Source: Macquaria australasica
Lineage: Eukaryota; Chordata; Actinopteri; Centrarchiformes; Percichthyidae
DNA: 64,000 nucleotides
Assembly (NCBI GenBank): GCA_005408345.1
Contig: SEMN01000223.1
Span: forward strand, 310,001-374,000
Reading direction: 5' to 3'
The notes beneath the pieces were generated by a model. It was not told the DNA's origin. It saw only the letters and a program-made list of their open reading frames with translations, and did not search any database. The position numbers and the translations under genes were made by a program. Position 1 is the first letter of the stretch; each line of letters opens with the position of its first letter. This document shows positions 26,276 to 39,100 of this stretch, piece by piece.

Positions 26276-27786
26276 GCTCTTAATAACAATAACAACCCAG
26301 TCTTTCCATCCATTTTCTGCCACTTTCCCGAGTCACAGTCAGACTGAGCAAGATAGCCTACCCAGATTTCTCCCCAGCCTCCTCCTGGAGGATCTCAAGA
26401 CCAGATGGGATATGTAATCCTTCTGCTGTGTTCTGGGTCTGCTCCGAGTCGCCTCCTAGTTGAACATGCCTCTAAAGGGAGGCAGCGAGTTGCCCAAACC
26501 ACCTCAACTGACTCCTTCCAATGTGAAGGAGCTGCAGTTCTGCTTTGAGCTGCCTGATCTGGCACCCAAGTCTGGCTGGGTCCAAATTATATCCTTCAAG
26601 TCTGTGTGGGGTCTGTTGCATTGCTGCAGGTCTCAGGTCTGTGTGTCAATATGTCTAATACCAATGTGGATCCAAGCAAACTCTCTATCAGCTCTGATCA
26701 CAGGGTGCACCATCATTGTCATCATCATCATCATCACAGGAGAAAATGTGTTTTTTGAAGCAGACGATCACTGTGACTATGAAGTGCAGTGTGGGCGCCG
26801 ACGCAGCGGGACTTCCGCCAAAAAAAGTTGAACCTGGCTCATCTTTTGCTGCAACACAACATGACGTCATCTGGCAAGGTGCTGCGTTGGCCAATCACAT
26901 AAGTGCAAGCGCACATTCCTAGTAAATTAATGTGAGTGGCGTATTTCTGACAAAAAAATAAAATAATTGTAATAACTTTCCAGGGTCAGTTTAGACCTCT
27001 GGTTCATGGTCCCTAAAGGGTAAAGAGACATTATTTTGGGGACCCCCTGACCTTTTCTTTTGGTGCTATCATTACACCAAAATGTTCACTTAAGCACATA
27101 AGAAATATGAAAAAAATACCAGTTTCATTGAAGATTCCCATGAAATTAAGCACATTCATTCTCCTAATTTTAATGATCCAGGGCGATGTCACTGGTATGA
27201 TTTATTTAGCTTCGTTTTATTTAGTTGATAAAATAATTAAGTATCTAGAATCTAGTTAGTTTAAACTCCTAAAACTTTACCTGAATATAAACACAAGCCA
27301 ATGCCAGTTGACCAACTGTATTTTCCTCAATGAGTTAAAAACATTTTCATTGAATTCTCTGAATCAGAGAGCTTTTGAGTGGATTAACATGTCTCCCATA
27401 TACATACAGCCTGTGACGTCTTATGTATTCTAATCAGGGATTGGCTCCCTGCTGTGGTGACGCAGCAGCCTGTTACATCATGACGGAAAGAGCCAGAAAC
27501 CAGAGCCGCTGAGACTCAGGAGTTGTGACAGGTGGTCTGTGGAGGGTGTGCTGCTGTCAGTCATATAACACTGTAATAACAATGAATGGTACTTAATACA
27601 TAAATATACCGAAATGTAAAATAAACCCGGATTGTCCTCCACTGGGGTGATGAAAAATCTTATTATGGACAAAATACAACATAACTACACTGTGCAAACA
27701 CACAACGTTCACTTTTCAATACAAAATTACAAAGTGGCTTCACACTTTAAAAAAAAGACCAAACAAAGAAAATAATTTTTAACGAT
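26276..27786. other. Intergenic DNA
   Basis: No gene supported. A (CAT)n run lies at about 26717-26737, and the open frames over it are incidental. Confidence 0.4.
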
Positions 27787-28272
27787 CATATGCTCACAAT
27801 ACAAATACTAACATGCTAACTAACATGCAGGTAATGTTTTGCTAGTTAGCACTGAACACAGCTGAGGCTGATGGGAATGTTATTATAGGTATTTGGTTAT
27901 AAACCAAACATTGGTTTGTTAAGTTGAAATTTTGACCTGATGATGACAAGTGAAGTTCTTATAATTCATCCTGGGGAGAACATGAATATCCGTACCAAAT
28001 TCCACAGTAATCCATCCAATAGTTACAGAGACATTTCACCCAAAATTGAACCAAAACCAAAGCAAAAACGTTGGTGGCACAAGATGAAAAGTCAGGATTC
28101 ATCGTCTGGGAACCACGAATGTCTGTACATATATTTTAAAACTTTGACCAGCTGGTGGCGCTAGAGCAAAAGTCAGGGAATCAACAGAGTCAGTAAGATA
28201 CATCCTCTGCAAAATATCATGGCAACCCATCAAACGGTTGTTGAGATATATTTCAGTCTGGACCAAAGTGGC
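27787..28272 (-). repeat. Dispersed teleost repeat (ATGCTAACA-type), copy 4, inverted and longest
   Basis: Read on the minus strand it shows, in order: actttggtccagactgaaat, tttgatgggttgccatgata, ctctagcgccaccagctggt, aggatgaattataagaactt, atcatcaggtcaaaattt, ataaccaaatacctataata and ttagttagcatgttagta. It contains a second internal iteration of the gatgaat...gccacc unit, so it may be the most complete copy here. Confidence 0.65.
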
Positions 28273-28557
28273 TGAAATTATAGCTGTGTAACCTTAAACT
28301 TTAACAAAAGCTGAGCTAAAACAGCTACAACATAGATCATATGACAGAAGCAGCATAAATGTTTCGAGAAACAGTAGTAGACAAAAAAGCAACAGTAAAA
28401 CTTAAAGAAATAACTGGACTAACATTAAGCTTATGTCACAGAAAGAGGCTGTTGGAGAATTGAGCAAACTCTTGTTATACTGCCTCAGGGACAGGCTGGC
28501 CACCTGAGAGGGGGAGAAGAAGAAGAGCTCACACTCTGTTTGCATTCCCACCACCAA

Positions 28558-28599
<42 letters not shown>

Positions 28600-29289
28600 G
28601 ATAAAAATGATATTGTGCTTGTTCTTCCTGAATTAGAATTGGCTGAAAAGTTAACATAACATAACATGGCCTAAACTATATTCCAACCAAATAACACACT
28701 TCTGCATTCACATCACCACACTTTAACGCATCAGTGCACAGTTATGAATGAAATGTCAGGTGATGTAACACACCTCTGGCAGCCATATTTGGAGGAACTC
28801 ATCTGTGTGAATGACTGACAGGAGTTACTGAACTGGCCACCCCTGACTAACCATCGATCCATCTTACTGATTATATGCCTAGATAGTGTTTTTGACTGTT
28901 AACTCTCCTTGTGCCCTTTGACGTCTTGTGCTCTAATTCAAATCACCTTGTTTAAAAAAAAAAAAAAAAAATGCTGTAGAAAGCTAATGTCTGTAGCTTG
29001 AAAAAAGACGGACATGATAAGGCAGTTTGATCCACTAGGATTATGATTTTTAATTTTTTTAAATTTTTTAAATACTTGAAACAAGTTAAATGTTCTTACA
29101 GCACCGGGCAGATTATGTCACTTTAAAAAACAAACAAACAACAACAACAAAATAAGACAGTAAGGACTGAAAATACTCAATAAACAGATTTTGTGCACTG
29201 AAAAATGCATCACATTTTAAAAACTGTTCATATGTTTTGAAAGTCGAATCTTAGTATGCAAAATAACCAGTAACGCCAGGTGTCAAAAA
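28273..29289. other. Intergenic DNA with AAT microsatellite
   Basis: An (AAT)n run occupies 28558-28595 and an A-run about 28954-28971. No gene supported. Confidence 0.45.
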
Positions 29290-29385
29290 GATGTAGTGCA
29301 GTATAAAGTACAATATTTCCCTCTCAAATGTAGTGTAGTAGAAGTATGAAGCGGCGGAAAAAGTAAATATTTAAGTAAAGTATAA
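29290..29385. repeat. GTACTTGAGTAA-type MITE fragment upstream of osgin1
   Basis: The segment (gtacaatatttccctctcaa, tgtagtgtagtagaagtatg) matches blocks at 43105-43290 and 30103-30480. It lies within 200 bases of the predicted osgin1 promoter. Confidence 0.5.
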
Positions 29386-29399
29386 ATAAACTCCGGTCG

Positions 29400-29761
29400 G
29401 GGCTCTGTGTTACCAAACGACCTCCGTTACGTCATCCTCGTCGTCCATCTCTCAGCCATACACGATCTTTGTTCCTTGTCGACCGCGCGGGTGAGGGAGG
29501 GTCGCTGCTGATTGGCCGGCGGGGCCGCCGTAGGGCTGCCTGTAGCGGTATATAACCTGCGAGTGTGCGGGTCGGAGCGGCAGCTGGAGGTCTGCGTGGC
29601 GCAGCACGTGTGGCCTGCGGAAGAAAACGCATAAAAAGCGTGGAACAAAGCTGCTGCGTGACCGACTGAGGGGCGGCGGGAGGAAGAAGAAGAAGACAGA
29701 AACGGGACTCTCGTCTCTTCCGAAGGGCTCGGATAGCTGGGACACGAGAGAGCCGGAAAAC
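29400..29761 (+). promoter_or_regulatory. osgin1 promoter and 5' leader
   Basis: The region is CpG-rich compared with its surroundings. It carries a CRE-like tacgtcat at 29428-29435, an inverted CCAAT box (attgg, 29511-29515) and a TATA box (tatataac, 29549-29556), which puts a start near 29580. The leader then runs to the ATG at 29762. An AP-1 consensus (tgagtca) lies just inside intron 1 at 29854-29860. Known OSGIN1 genes respond to oxidative stress through NRF2, but no clear antioxidant response element was seen. The start site is inferred. Confidence 0.55.
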
Positions 29762-32700
29762 ATGTGTGAGTAACCTTCATCTTGAATTCATAGCCTCTAT
29801 GGGGCGGTGCGTGAAGCGCGTGCGGGAGCGTGTGCGGGTCGGAGGGTGTCACATGAGTCATCGGCGTGTTATTAAGCTTGTTTTATACAGTAGCTGTGAG
29901 TTAACGGTGCTCGGTGGGTGCAGGTCTCTGCCCTCAGCTCACACTGACGTGATGTGAATCATGCAGCTCACCGTCGGGTGGGTGGGTCGTCTCTGCACAC
30001 ACACACACACACACAGACACACAGACACACACACACACACAGACACACAGACACACACACACACACACACAGACACGCACACACACAGACACACACACTC
30101 GGAGTGGTGGTGGAACAAGTATTCACATATTTTACTAAGTAAAAAAGTAGCAATACCACAGTATAAAAGTACTCTGTTACAAGTAAAAGTCCTGCAGATA
30201 TACTTTAAAGTACTAAAAGTAAAAGTACTCATTATGCAGAATGACCCATTTCAGAATATATATGTTATATTACAGGATAATGATGTAAGCATTACTAATG
30301 TTGCAGCTGGTAAATGTGGAGCTATTTTTTAATACTTTATATACTGATTTATATTTTGTATTAATAATCTAAATCTGCAAAGTTACCTTACTACTAAAGC
30401 TGTCAAATGAATGTAGTGGAGTAGAACATGGAAATACTCAAGTGAAGTACAAGTACCTCAAAAACTGAACTTAACTTCCCATTATAAGTCCGGGAGTCAA
30501 ATATGATCAAGCAAGAGTCTATCAGTAGTGCTGGAAAGTAACTAAGTACATTTACTCAAGAACTGTACTTACTAAGTTAAGTTCAGTTTTTGATTCAGTG
30601 GGGAATGAACTTTAAAGTAGCTTCAGTGTAGGAAGCAGGACAATATTTCCCTTTTTTAAATATGTACAGTACTTGAGTAAATGTACACAGTTACATTCCA
30701 CCACTGGTTTGGTATTGAACGTTATTATTTGAACTCTGATTGGAGCTCTATGAGCGGTTGCAGTGAAAAGTGGGAATACGACAACGACAACAACAACAAA
30801 TGTGATATTTTCTGAGTGAGTTTTACTTTAAAGGCGTTTTGCTGTTCAGTGGGCAGATAATTAAAATCCCATTAGCCGTCTGGCCGGTGCAGATGGCAGA
30901 TGGGCCGTGCAGCCGCCAGGTGAGTTCACCAGGATTTGCGTCAGTGCAGGTGCCATATAGAGCATTTGTGAAGGGTGTGCCGGTGTTGGGGACAGAGTCA
31001 TATGGGCGTTACGTAACATAAAAGTGGTGTCTCTGTATTAAAATAACATCAGCAGCTGGATAAGACCTATTTGCAGCAGAGGAATATGACGCCTGTCCTG
31101 TGTGAGTCACACTGGTGACTATAGGCTGGATGTTCTTCTGGAGAGTCGTTCATTCGCTGGATGAAAACAATAATGTGACACAAAGATTCAAACTTCACAG
31201 CACACCGAGACGGGGATGCTCACTGTCCCACTTGCTTTTTGCCATTTTTTGTGAACCCCCTTCCAACAAACACATCAAATAAAATAAAAGACAACGTGGG
31301 CTGGGCATTGTCTCAAATCTTTCAATGATAGTGCCGACTGACACGATACGATACAGTACTTTTTTTAAAAATATCTTCCAAGTTTGGAAAATGCTTAATT
31401 TTAACCGTTGTGTTTTCAAGGTTAGGAACATGCCTGAATTTGAATATACAACTTGAAAAATGCTTGATTTTTAACATAATCTGGTGTTTCATCATCTACA
31501 CAATCACTCATGTAAACCAAAAATCTTTTAATATTTGAAATGAAACGATCCCGTCCTCATATTTGTTTGTTGTCTCCTGGCATTTATATTAGCAGTTTCG
31601 GTACCTTGAAAATGCTTCTTAAAAAGCTATACGAACCCTTTCACATTCAGCAAAAGGGAAGTACGTTAAAGGTCACAGCAGGTCAGCAGAGGAGCTGTTT
31701 GGGACATCAGTGGGTTTTTTCTTGCTCCATGCTTATTGCAAAATTTCTGGTAAATTTGAAAAACTCTTAAACTCTTTATTTAAATCCTTGATCTGTTTCT
31801 GAGGTCTTGAAGTGGTGGTTTGGTTTGTGAATTGAGCTTTTTGGGGTTTTTTTAATATGCAAGTTGCGTTGTGCGAGCAACTGATTGTCAGACTGATATG
31901 AAGCTTGCATCATCATCATCATCATCATCATCGGAGGAAGTCGGCACATTATGTGTGTGATTGCAGTGATTGAGGCTTACATCACACAGAGCTGACTGAT
32001 TGCATTGCATGCACACTGAAGGAAGAAGTGCTGTGTCATTGCTGTCACACCTGTGATAATAATGTTATTACTGGAAATATTCGGCTCGTTCTGGAACTTT
32101 CTTTTCTTCCCAGGCATGTTAATGCAGCAAACAATTGAAACCGCCATAGCCTTTGGTATGAAAATCACATTAGATCATTATATATGATAAACAGATTAAC
32201 CTGTTTGGCTTCTAGATTGTAGCTAGATGTGGTATTATCACGGTGAGAAAGTATCCGAGTGACAAAGACTTTTCAAAGTAAACACGGCAGAAAAAAACTT
32301 CCAAGTAAATACAGGAAGAAATGAAAGTGAAATAAAAGTCGATTCAAAACTTGATCGTATCAGTTCAGTTCAGTTTAATCCAACACGTATACAGTGTATT
32401 TCTATGTTTTATTTGGAGCTGTTGGTACATTATTAAAGCATTAGTCACAGAAAATAATCAAAACATATTTTCCCTGCTGCTATCGAGCCATGCAGACACT
32501 TAAGAGTTTTATTTTCTTAATTTTTTGAGACGGTGAAGCTGAATGTGGATGAATTCTATTCTTGGTGCTCAAAGCATCAAAAACTAACATTTTGACAACA
32601 TCAACATGAGAAGTAATGTGGAGGAGATGGAGCGGGGAGCAACTGAGGGAAAAATGTTGCTGGTGATTTGAGTGAACTCATCCTTTTAATTAACACACAG

Positions 32701-34885
32701 CCACAATTTCCCAGGTGAAAGTTGTGGATTTTCTGCAGACCCCTGAGGGTCAGGTGTGCTAAGGGTCAACAATGGCCCAGTAATTAAAATAGCGAGCCTG
32801 CTTCTTCTCACCAGATTTGATGCTCCCACGCAACAAAAAGTAGTCGTTTTTTTTTTCCCTGCAGCGAGGTTACCTGCCGTTTACAGTAAACATGGTCCTC
32901 AGCTCAGAATATGTTTCCTGTAATAGTACATGAGGATTGAAATGAGAAACACAAACGGTGAAATCACAGAAGGTTTGTCCTGCAGGTCTGATGTTTAGCT
33001 TTAAATATTTTTCATCCACTTTTTTTAATTCTAATTTTTTTTTTTTTTTTTTAATTATCAAGCACAGAAAACAATGGGCTCCACTGACTCCACTGATGAC
33101 TGTGGGTCTGTACTATAAATCAGGGCTTAGTCACCTTTTCTTGGCGCACATACTCGGGCGCTTTCTTCCAAAAAATGAAGGAAAACCAATTACCCTGTCA
33201 GTCCCACAAGGAAAGTGGGCTAGTAGGCCTGCACGTAGTCATGTACAGTGTGTGTGTGTGTGTGTGTGTGTGCTTTCCAGTGAAGTCTTTGGCTATGAAA
33301 CACTCTAAACTGGGCTCTGCGCCAACCTCTGCGCTGCCCTTATGTAACCCTCTTTATCTCCCTCCTCAGCTTCTGGTTCAATCGTTCCCCTTTTTTTCGC
33401 TCCTCTTCTCCTCCCCCTCTTCCTCCTCCTCTCGTCCGCTCTGCTCTTAACTTCATATTTTACTTTCTGCCTGCCTGTGTAAGCATGACTCTGCAGATTG
33501 TTGAAAGCAGCCAACACCCGCCGCTTCGCACGGCTGCCCTGGGATCTCTCCCCACCCGTCCCTCTGCAGGTGTGTGAGATCACACAGTTGACATTATGAT
33601 CTATGTTTCAGCCTTTTGTGTCTGTCTAAGCCCTCCTGCCAGACCAAACACCTCCTACAACATGTTGCATTCAGCTGGGTTTTAATGTGTTGGAGTGGAG
33701 ACAGAGAGAGTTTGTTTCTGTCCAGGAAAAAAAAAGAGAACAGTGAGCTTTGAGTGCTCACTCACACCAATGTTTGTGCGCAAGAAAATTTATTTTTGCT
33801 GGTCGACTCGTCACTGGGGCTGGGTATCAGATCTCAATACTTTTTTTGGTACCAACCGAAACATGTCTGTAGACTATCAGGCTATCAATAACTGGTATAT
33901 AAAAAGGTATATAAAAGTTGGCATCAAATGTCCGGTCAGATTCGTAATCTTGTTTACTTTTAATCAAATAGTTCCTCCTTTACATCAAGGACCTCATTAT
34001 GCCAATTTTAGACACTATTAATAAAGCAAATTTCTTTTAACTTTTAACATTTGAGAACTTTGGCTTCTTTATTACGTGAAAATAAGAAGAATTTTGAAGA
34101 AAAATATTTAGATTTCTGAAAATAAGGTGTAAGAAACCTTTTGGTATCAATACTAAAACATATCAAAAGTATATCAAACGATACCCAGCCCAAGTCCTCT
34201 TTAATGTCAGATGGTGCAAGCAAGAAGTTCAATAAAAAATGCAAATGCAGCGGAAAGAGTGAGCACCCCTGTGAAATGTTTTGTAGAGAAGAAGAAAGAC
34301 GATCCAGCCTTTGGTATCAACGTAAGAGGATCAGATTCAAACTAATTTCTCTGTCGTTACAAGAGTCTTGTTTCTCTGTTTCTCTGCTGCGATTACAGCA
34401 AAGCCGGAGGTTTCATCCAGCTGCTGATGGTTTTTTAACACACGGACACCTTTTTCATTCAGTGAAAACTGTAGGAAAGGGGATGCGCTTGTTTGTGTAA
34501 CATGCATGTTTTGGTGAAATATGATCAGAGTGCTGCCAGGAGGCATCCTGTGGTTAGCTGAATAAGCTGTATTGTGCCGCCGCCCATGTCTAGTGTCAAG
34601 TCATGTGATGTTGATTTAAAAAAAAAAAAAAAAGTTATTGTCTAAAATAGATGCAAATTTTATTTATCTATTTGTTTATTTTTTTGCATATGATCTTTTT
34701 TTTTTTTTTTTTGTCTTTTTAGAAAATATTTGCAGCAAAACAAAGAAACCTTTTAACATCCTCCTCATGTGCTTTGTGGATGGAGCCAGGAGCTCACATA
34801 TTTCTATTTGTAAAAAAGTCATGTATTGTTAACTGTGTCATATAAATGATCCAGTATATTGAGTTAAACTATGAGGTCAGAAAGG

Positions 34886-34921
<36 letters not shown>

Positions 34922-36133
34922 ATCAGTGGAAATGTACTGACTGACCATTGTTACTGCTGACTGGACCTGGCAATGATTAACTAATTCACCCTCACTCCAC
35001 CTTCTCGGTCTTAGATAATAGTGGTGATAATGTAAATGATAATGATGTGTGGATAAAAATAGTAATAATAATAATAATAATAATAATGTGTTTCTCTCCT
35101 CAGTCAAAATGGATCTTCATGATAAAGAAATCCTCCCTGGAGAGATTTTGCCTGCGGTGATCATCGGTAAGAAACACACACACACACACACACACAGAGA
35201 CAGAGACGTCATGTGGTGCACCACGTGTGCATAATTGCACTTTGTCATTTTGATTATGCAGTAGGAAACTTCAAAGGAGAAGCAGCCAGATTTGCTTAGG
35301 TGGTTGGAATCTTTGGGCCTTTTTTTTCTGCTTTCTCACAAGCACCTAAATGCACCAATTCACAACATGTTGTCCATATAGTTCACACACTCATCTGCAT
35401 AACCAGGTAACTACGAGGTAAACTTGACAAACATTAAAGCAGGCAAGCTCTTACCTGTTAACTAGAGAGCTCCGAAGCTTGTTTCACTCCTGTGAAGCGT
35501 GCCGTTTCAGTACATTGTGTGTCAAATGAAGAATATCACGTGACTGATGAAGTCTGAAGCTTCAAACATCACTAGTGCTTCGGAAAGTGGTTCATTCAGT
35601 TTGACAGTTAAGAAAGTTTTACAGCAAAACTCTGTGATCGGCGTAAGTGGGATAAGACGAGAGATGAATAATTGGGAAATATGGCAATGTGCACTAGAAA
35701 GACACAAGTCATAATGTTATACAAGTAAGTTCAGGCTAAATTCTACATAGCCTTAGGAAGTGTTGAAATTAGCCACAGCAGGAAGTGAGCGTGGCAGTGT
35801 TAAATAAATAACGTCAACTAAATAATGACGTAGAAAGTGCTGTCAAAATGTTTGGTTAGAACCTAAGGATGCTCTTTATTAGAAGTGTGTGTTTACAAAG
35901 AAAACTGAATCTTATTTTTTACAGATTAAAGACTCGCAGACAAATTTCAGGGTAACTATTTTGTTACAAATTTTCATGTTTACAACCTAATGTGTTTTTT
36001 TTTTGTCTGTGCAAATGATGTCAGGATTTATTTTGCTGTAAAACATTCAGTTGGTTTCTTAAAAAGTGAAAGTGTGATATCCATTAGTCATCGTGAGCAG
36101 GCGACTAAGAGTTTTTACTACTTTGCATTTGGC

Positions 36134-36164
<31 letters not shown>

Positions 36165-39100
36165 GTCTTGCTGAGTCATTGGCTTGTTGTACGGATTAAT
36201 ATGTAGCATTCAGACTTGCTGAGTCATGCTGCATAGTCTCATAGTTATTCAGTGGCAGATCATTCAGATAATAAACAAACACCACGAATACTGCAGGTGT
36301 AACCATAGCAACCAAGTACAGACCCGCAATACGCACACAATAACACAGCTACCAGAGCATTATGTGGATTGTCAGTACAATTGGAAACCAATCACTTTGC
36401 TTAGCTACAACAACCTTTCTACCTTTCTGTTCCTCAGGTAACGGCCCATCAGGGATCTGTCTGTCATACCTGTTGTCAGGTTACACCCCCTACCTGTCAC
36501 CTGAGGCATCGCACCCCAACCCCCTGCTGCAGAGCAAGCTGGGAGAGCAGCCTCACCTGTCGCTGCTGGAGCAGGTAACACACACATACAGAGAAGGTTG
36601 TTTTAGTTTTTAAAAAAAAATGAAAATAAAGTTCAATCAATTCAATGAAGGATCATAAATGTTAACAGTGTCTCACGGTGTCTCTCGCCCTCTCTCTCCA
36701 GGATCTGGAGTACCTGTGCGAGGGGTTGGAGGGGCGATCGTCCAATCCGGTGGCCGTGCTCTTTGATTCGCTGCTGCTCCCTGACAGTGACTTCGGATTG
36801 GACCACACATCTCCGTTGGAATGGCGGTACGAGCCGGAGCGTGCCATCCCTCACCTGGTGCTGGGGAAGGGTCCGCCTGGAGGAGCCTGGCATGTACGTA
36901 GCCAGAATTAGCCTACTGATTATCAATAGATTATTGATTATTTTTAATTTATTCCAGACTTATTTTTAGTGAAAGCAGTGTGGTAAACAGTGACAGCAGA
37001 GATGAGATGATAAACGTATTTAATTTATTTATTTTTTTACTCAATCATCTGGTTTGAAATAGTTGTATTATTTTATTTGTGTATTTTAGGCTTGTAGGCT
37101 TTTAAGGATCACGCCGATGGATGTTTATACTTTAGTAGCCTTTATTTTTTTTGTCAACACTAATGTTTTTGTTAGTCAATAGTCAAGGACACTGACATCT
37201 CAGAATTTAAGTGTTTCATGTCTCATTTGCTGAAACCTCTGGTTGATTTTAGCAGTATTACCCTCAGATTGCAGCACAGAACATGTTGGGAATCAAGATT
37301 ATATATCTTTTGTTTTTAAGATATCTTGAAAGTATTTCATTTATCTTTCTTAAAATTTCCTGACATGCTAAAACCCATTACACAACAGACATTATGTTAA
37401 TATATAGCTTTATTTGTCATTGTCAGGTGCTTATTTGCACACACTGACAATGCAATGTTCAATGTGACTGCAGCTTGACATTTGAATGAACAAAGGAGTT
37501 TAATTCAGCAATGGAAACCGTTGAAACTTTACTCTTTTCTAGAAAACAATACTACAAATCTAAACAGCTGAGTGATTTTTATTTTGTGTGCGCTCTTCCC
37601 AGGCTATGGAGGGCTCCATGCTAACTCTGAGCCTGGCTAACTGGATGGAGCTTCCTGGACTCAAACTGAAGGACTGGATGAGAGAAAAACGCAGGTCTGT
37701 CCACGATAAAACCATTAAACTTTGTTAACAGTACCTGTGACTCACTAAACCACTCTTTATGTGTGCTAAATACACAACAATAGAACGTAGGACTTCAAAT
37801 CGTAATACATCACCTGGTGTCCTTTTTCCAGAGAGACTCGTTCACAGTTTAATAGCTTTAGAATAGTCTATTAATAATCTTTGAATCTTTACCATCAAGA
37901 AAGTCTTGTTGCAGGCTTGTTTAGAAAGACGCTGATGTGAAAGGACAATAACAGTCATTTACAACCTAAGTTTTATTGTTGTAGTTTTACCTAATATACC
38001 TGTAGGTTATTAAGACTTAATACTCACACCGTCATTGTAATGCTAACAGATTTGTTACCAATGAGTGTGTGATATGTAGCTGAGCTGTGGTTAGCAGCAA
38101 ACAGGACATCCTCTAAATTGCAGTGTGAAATGACCAGTTCCCAGTTGAGACTGACAGCCAGTTGTTCATGGCTGCTGTTAGTCAAGAGCTATGAACCTCC
38201 TCTGTGGCCACCAGAGGGCGATATATGTCTTCTGAAAGTATTTTCATGTTACTTTCATTTCAGGAATGTAAGAAACGACCGTGCCACACCAGCAGAGATA
38301 GCCTCCTACTACCAACACTACGTTTCCCAGATGTCCCTGGAGCAGAGCTTTGCCTGTGGAACCACCGTCACCTTGGTAACAAGACAGCCCAGCAACCAGG
38401 AGGGGTCGCCGCCCTGCTGGAGAGTGACAGGATTGCAGCGCAGAGAGGGGGAAGAGCTGGGAGGTACAGTGAATGAAAACGCTCCTGATTAGTATGATAG
38501 CATGTTGTTTAAAAATGAAAGACAGTTCCACGTATTCACCTCCTGTTTCCTCCCTCTTCCTCCTCTTGCTAGATGGATCTTGTGTTTCGGAGGAGGTGCC
38601 TTTCTCCCTGTTGGCCCACAATGTGGTGTTGGCGACGGGGACCCACGACATCCCGGCCAGGCTCGGCGTGGAGGGCGAGTCCCTGCCCTTCGTCTGCCAC
38701 TCTTTCTGGGAGCTGGAGGCAGCCATCTCTCGCGGCGAGCTTGACGAATCATCAGACCCGGTGCTGGTGGTGGGGGCGGGGCTTACGGCGGCCGATGCAG
38801 TGCTGGCCGCCCACCATCTCAACACGCCCGTCTACCACGCCTTCAGACGTTCGGTCACCGACCCCGGCCTCATCTTCAACCAGCTGCCCAAACTGCTCTA
38901 CCCAGAGTACCACAAGGTGAGGAGAGTTTGATACCTGAAGCTGCTGATCGCTGATAGCTTTCTAGTATTCAATAGCTTAATTAAAATGTTTACATTTCCT
39001 GACAAAAATAAAGAAATTTATTTGTTGCATTACAACCTATATTTTTCCGTAACCCAACCTGTTTTTATATAAAGTGCAGAAAAGCCACATTCTTGATTAA

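Noticed and set aside
29427..29861. Overlapping minus-strand open frames of 66 to 144 codons opposite the osgin1 promoter
   Set aside because: Long open frames are expected by chance in GC-rich DNA; the translations are low-complexity Ser/Pro/Arg strings with no domain.
29954..30332. Several frames rich in His-Thr or Cys-Val
   Set aside because: They are translations of the CA/GT microsatellite.
38244..38825. 193-codon minus-strand frame over osgin1 exons 6 and 7
   Set aside because: It is the antisense shadow of real exons and crosses their intron.
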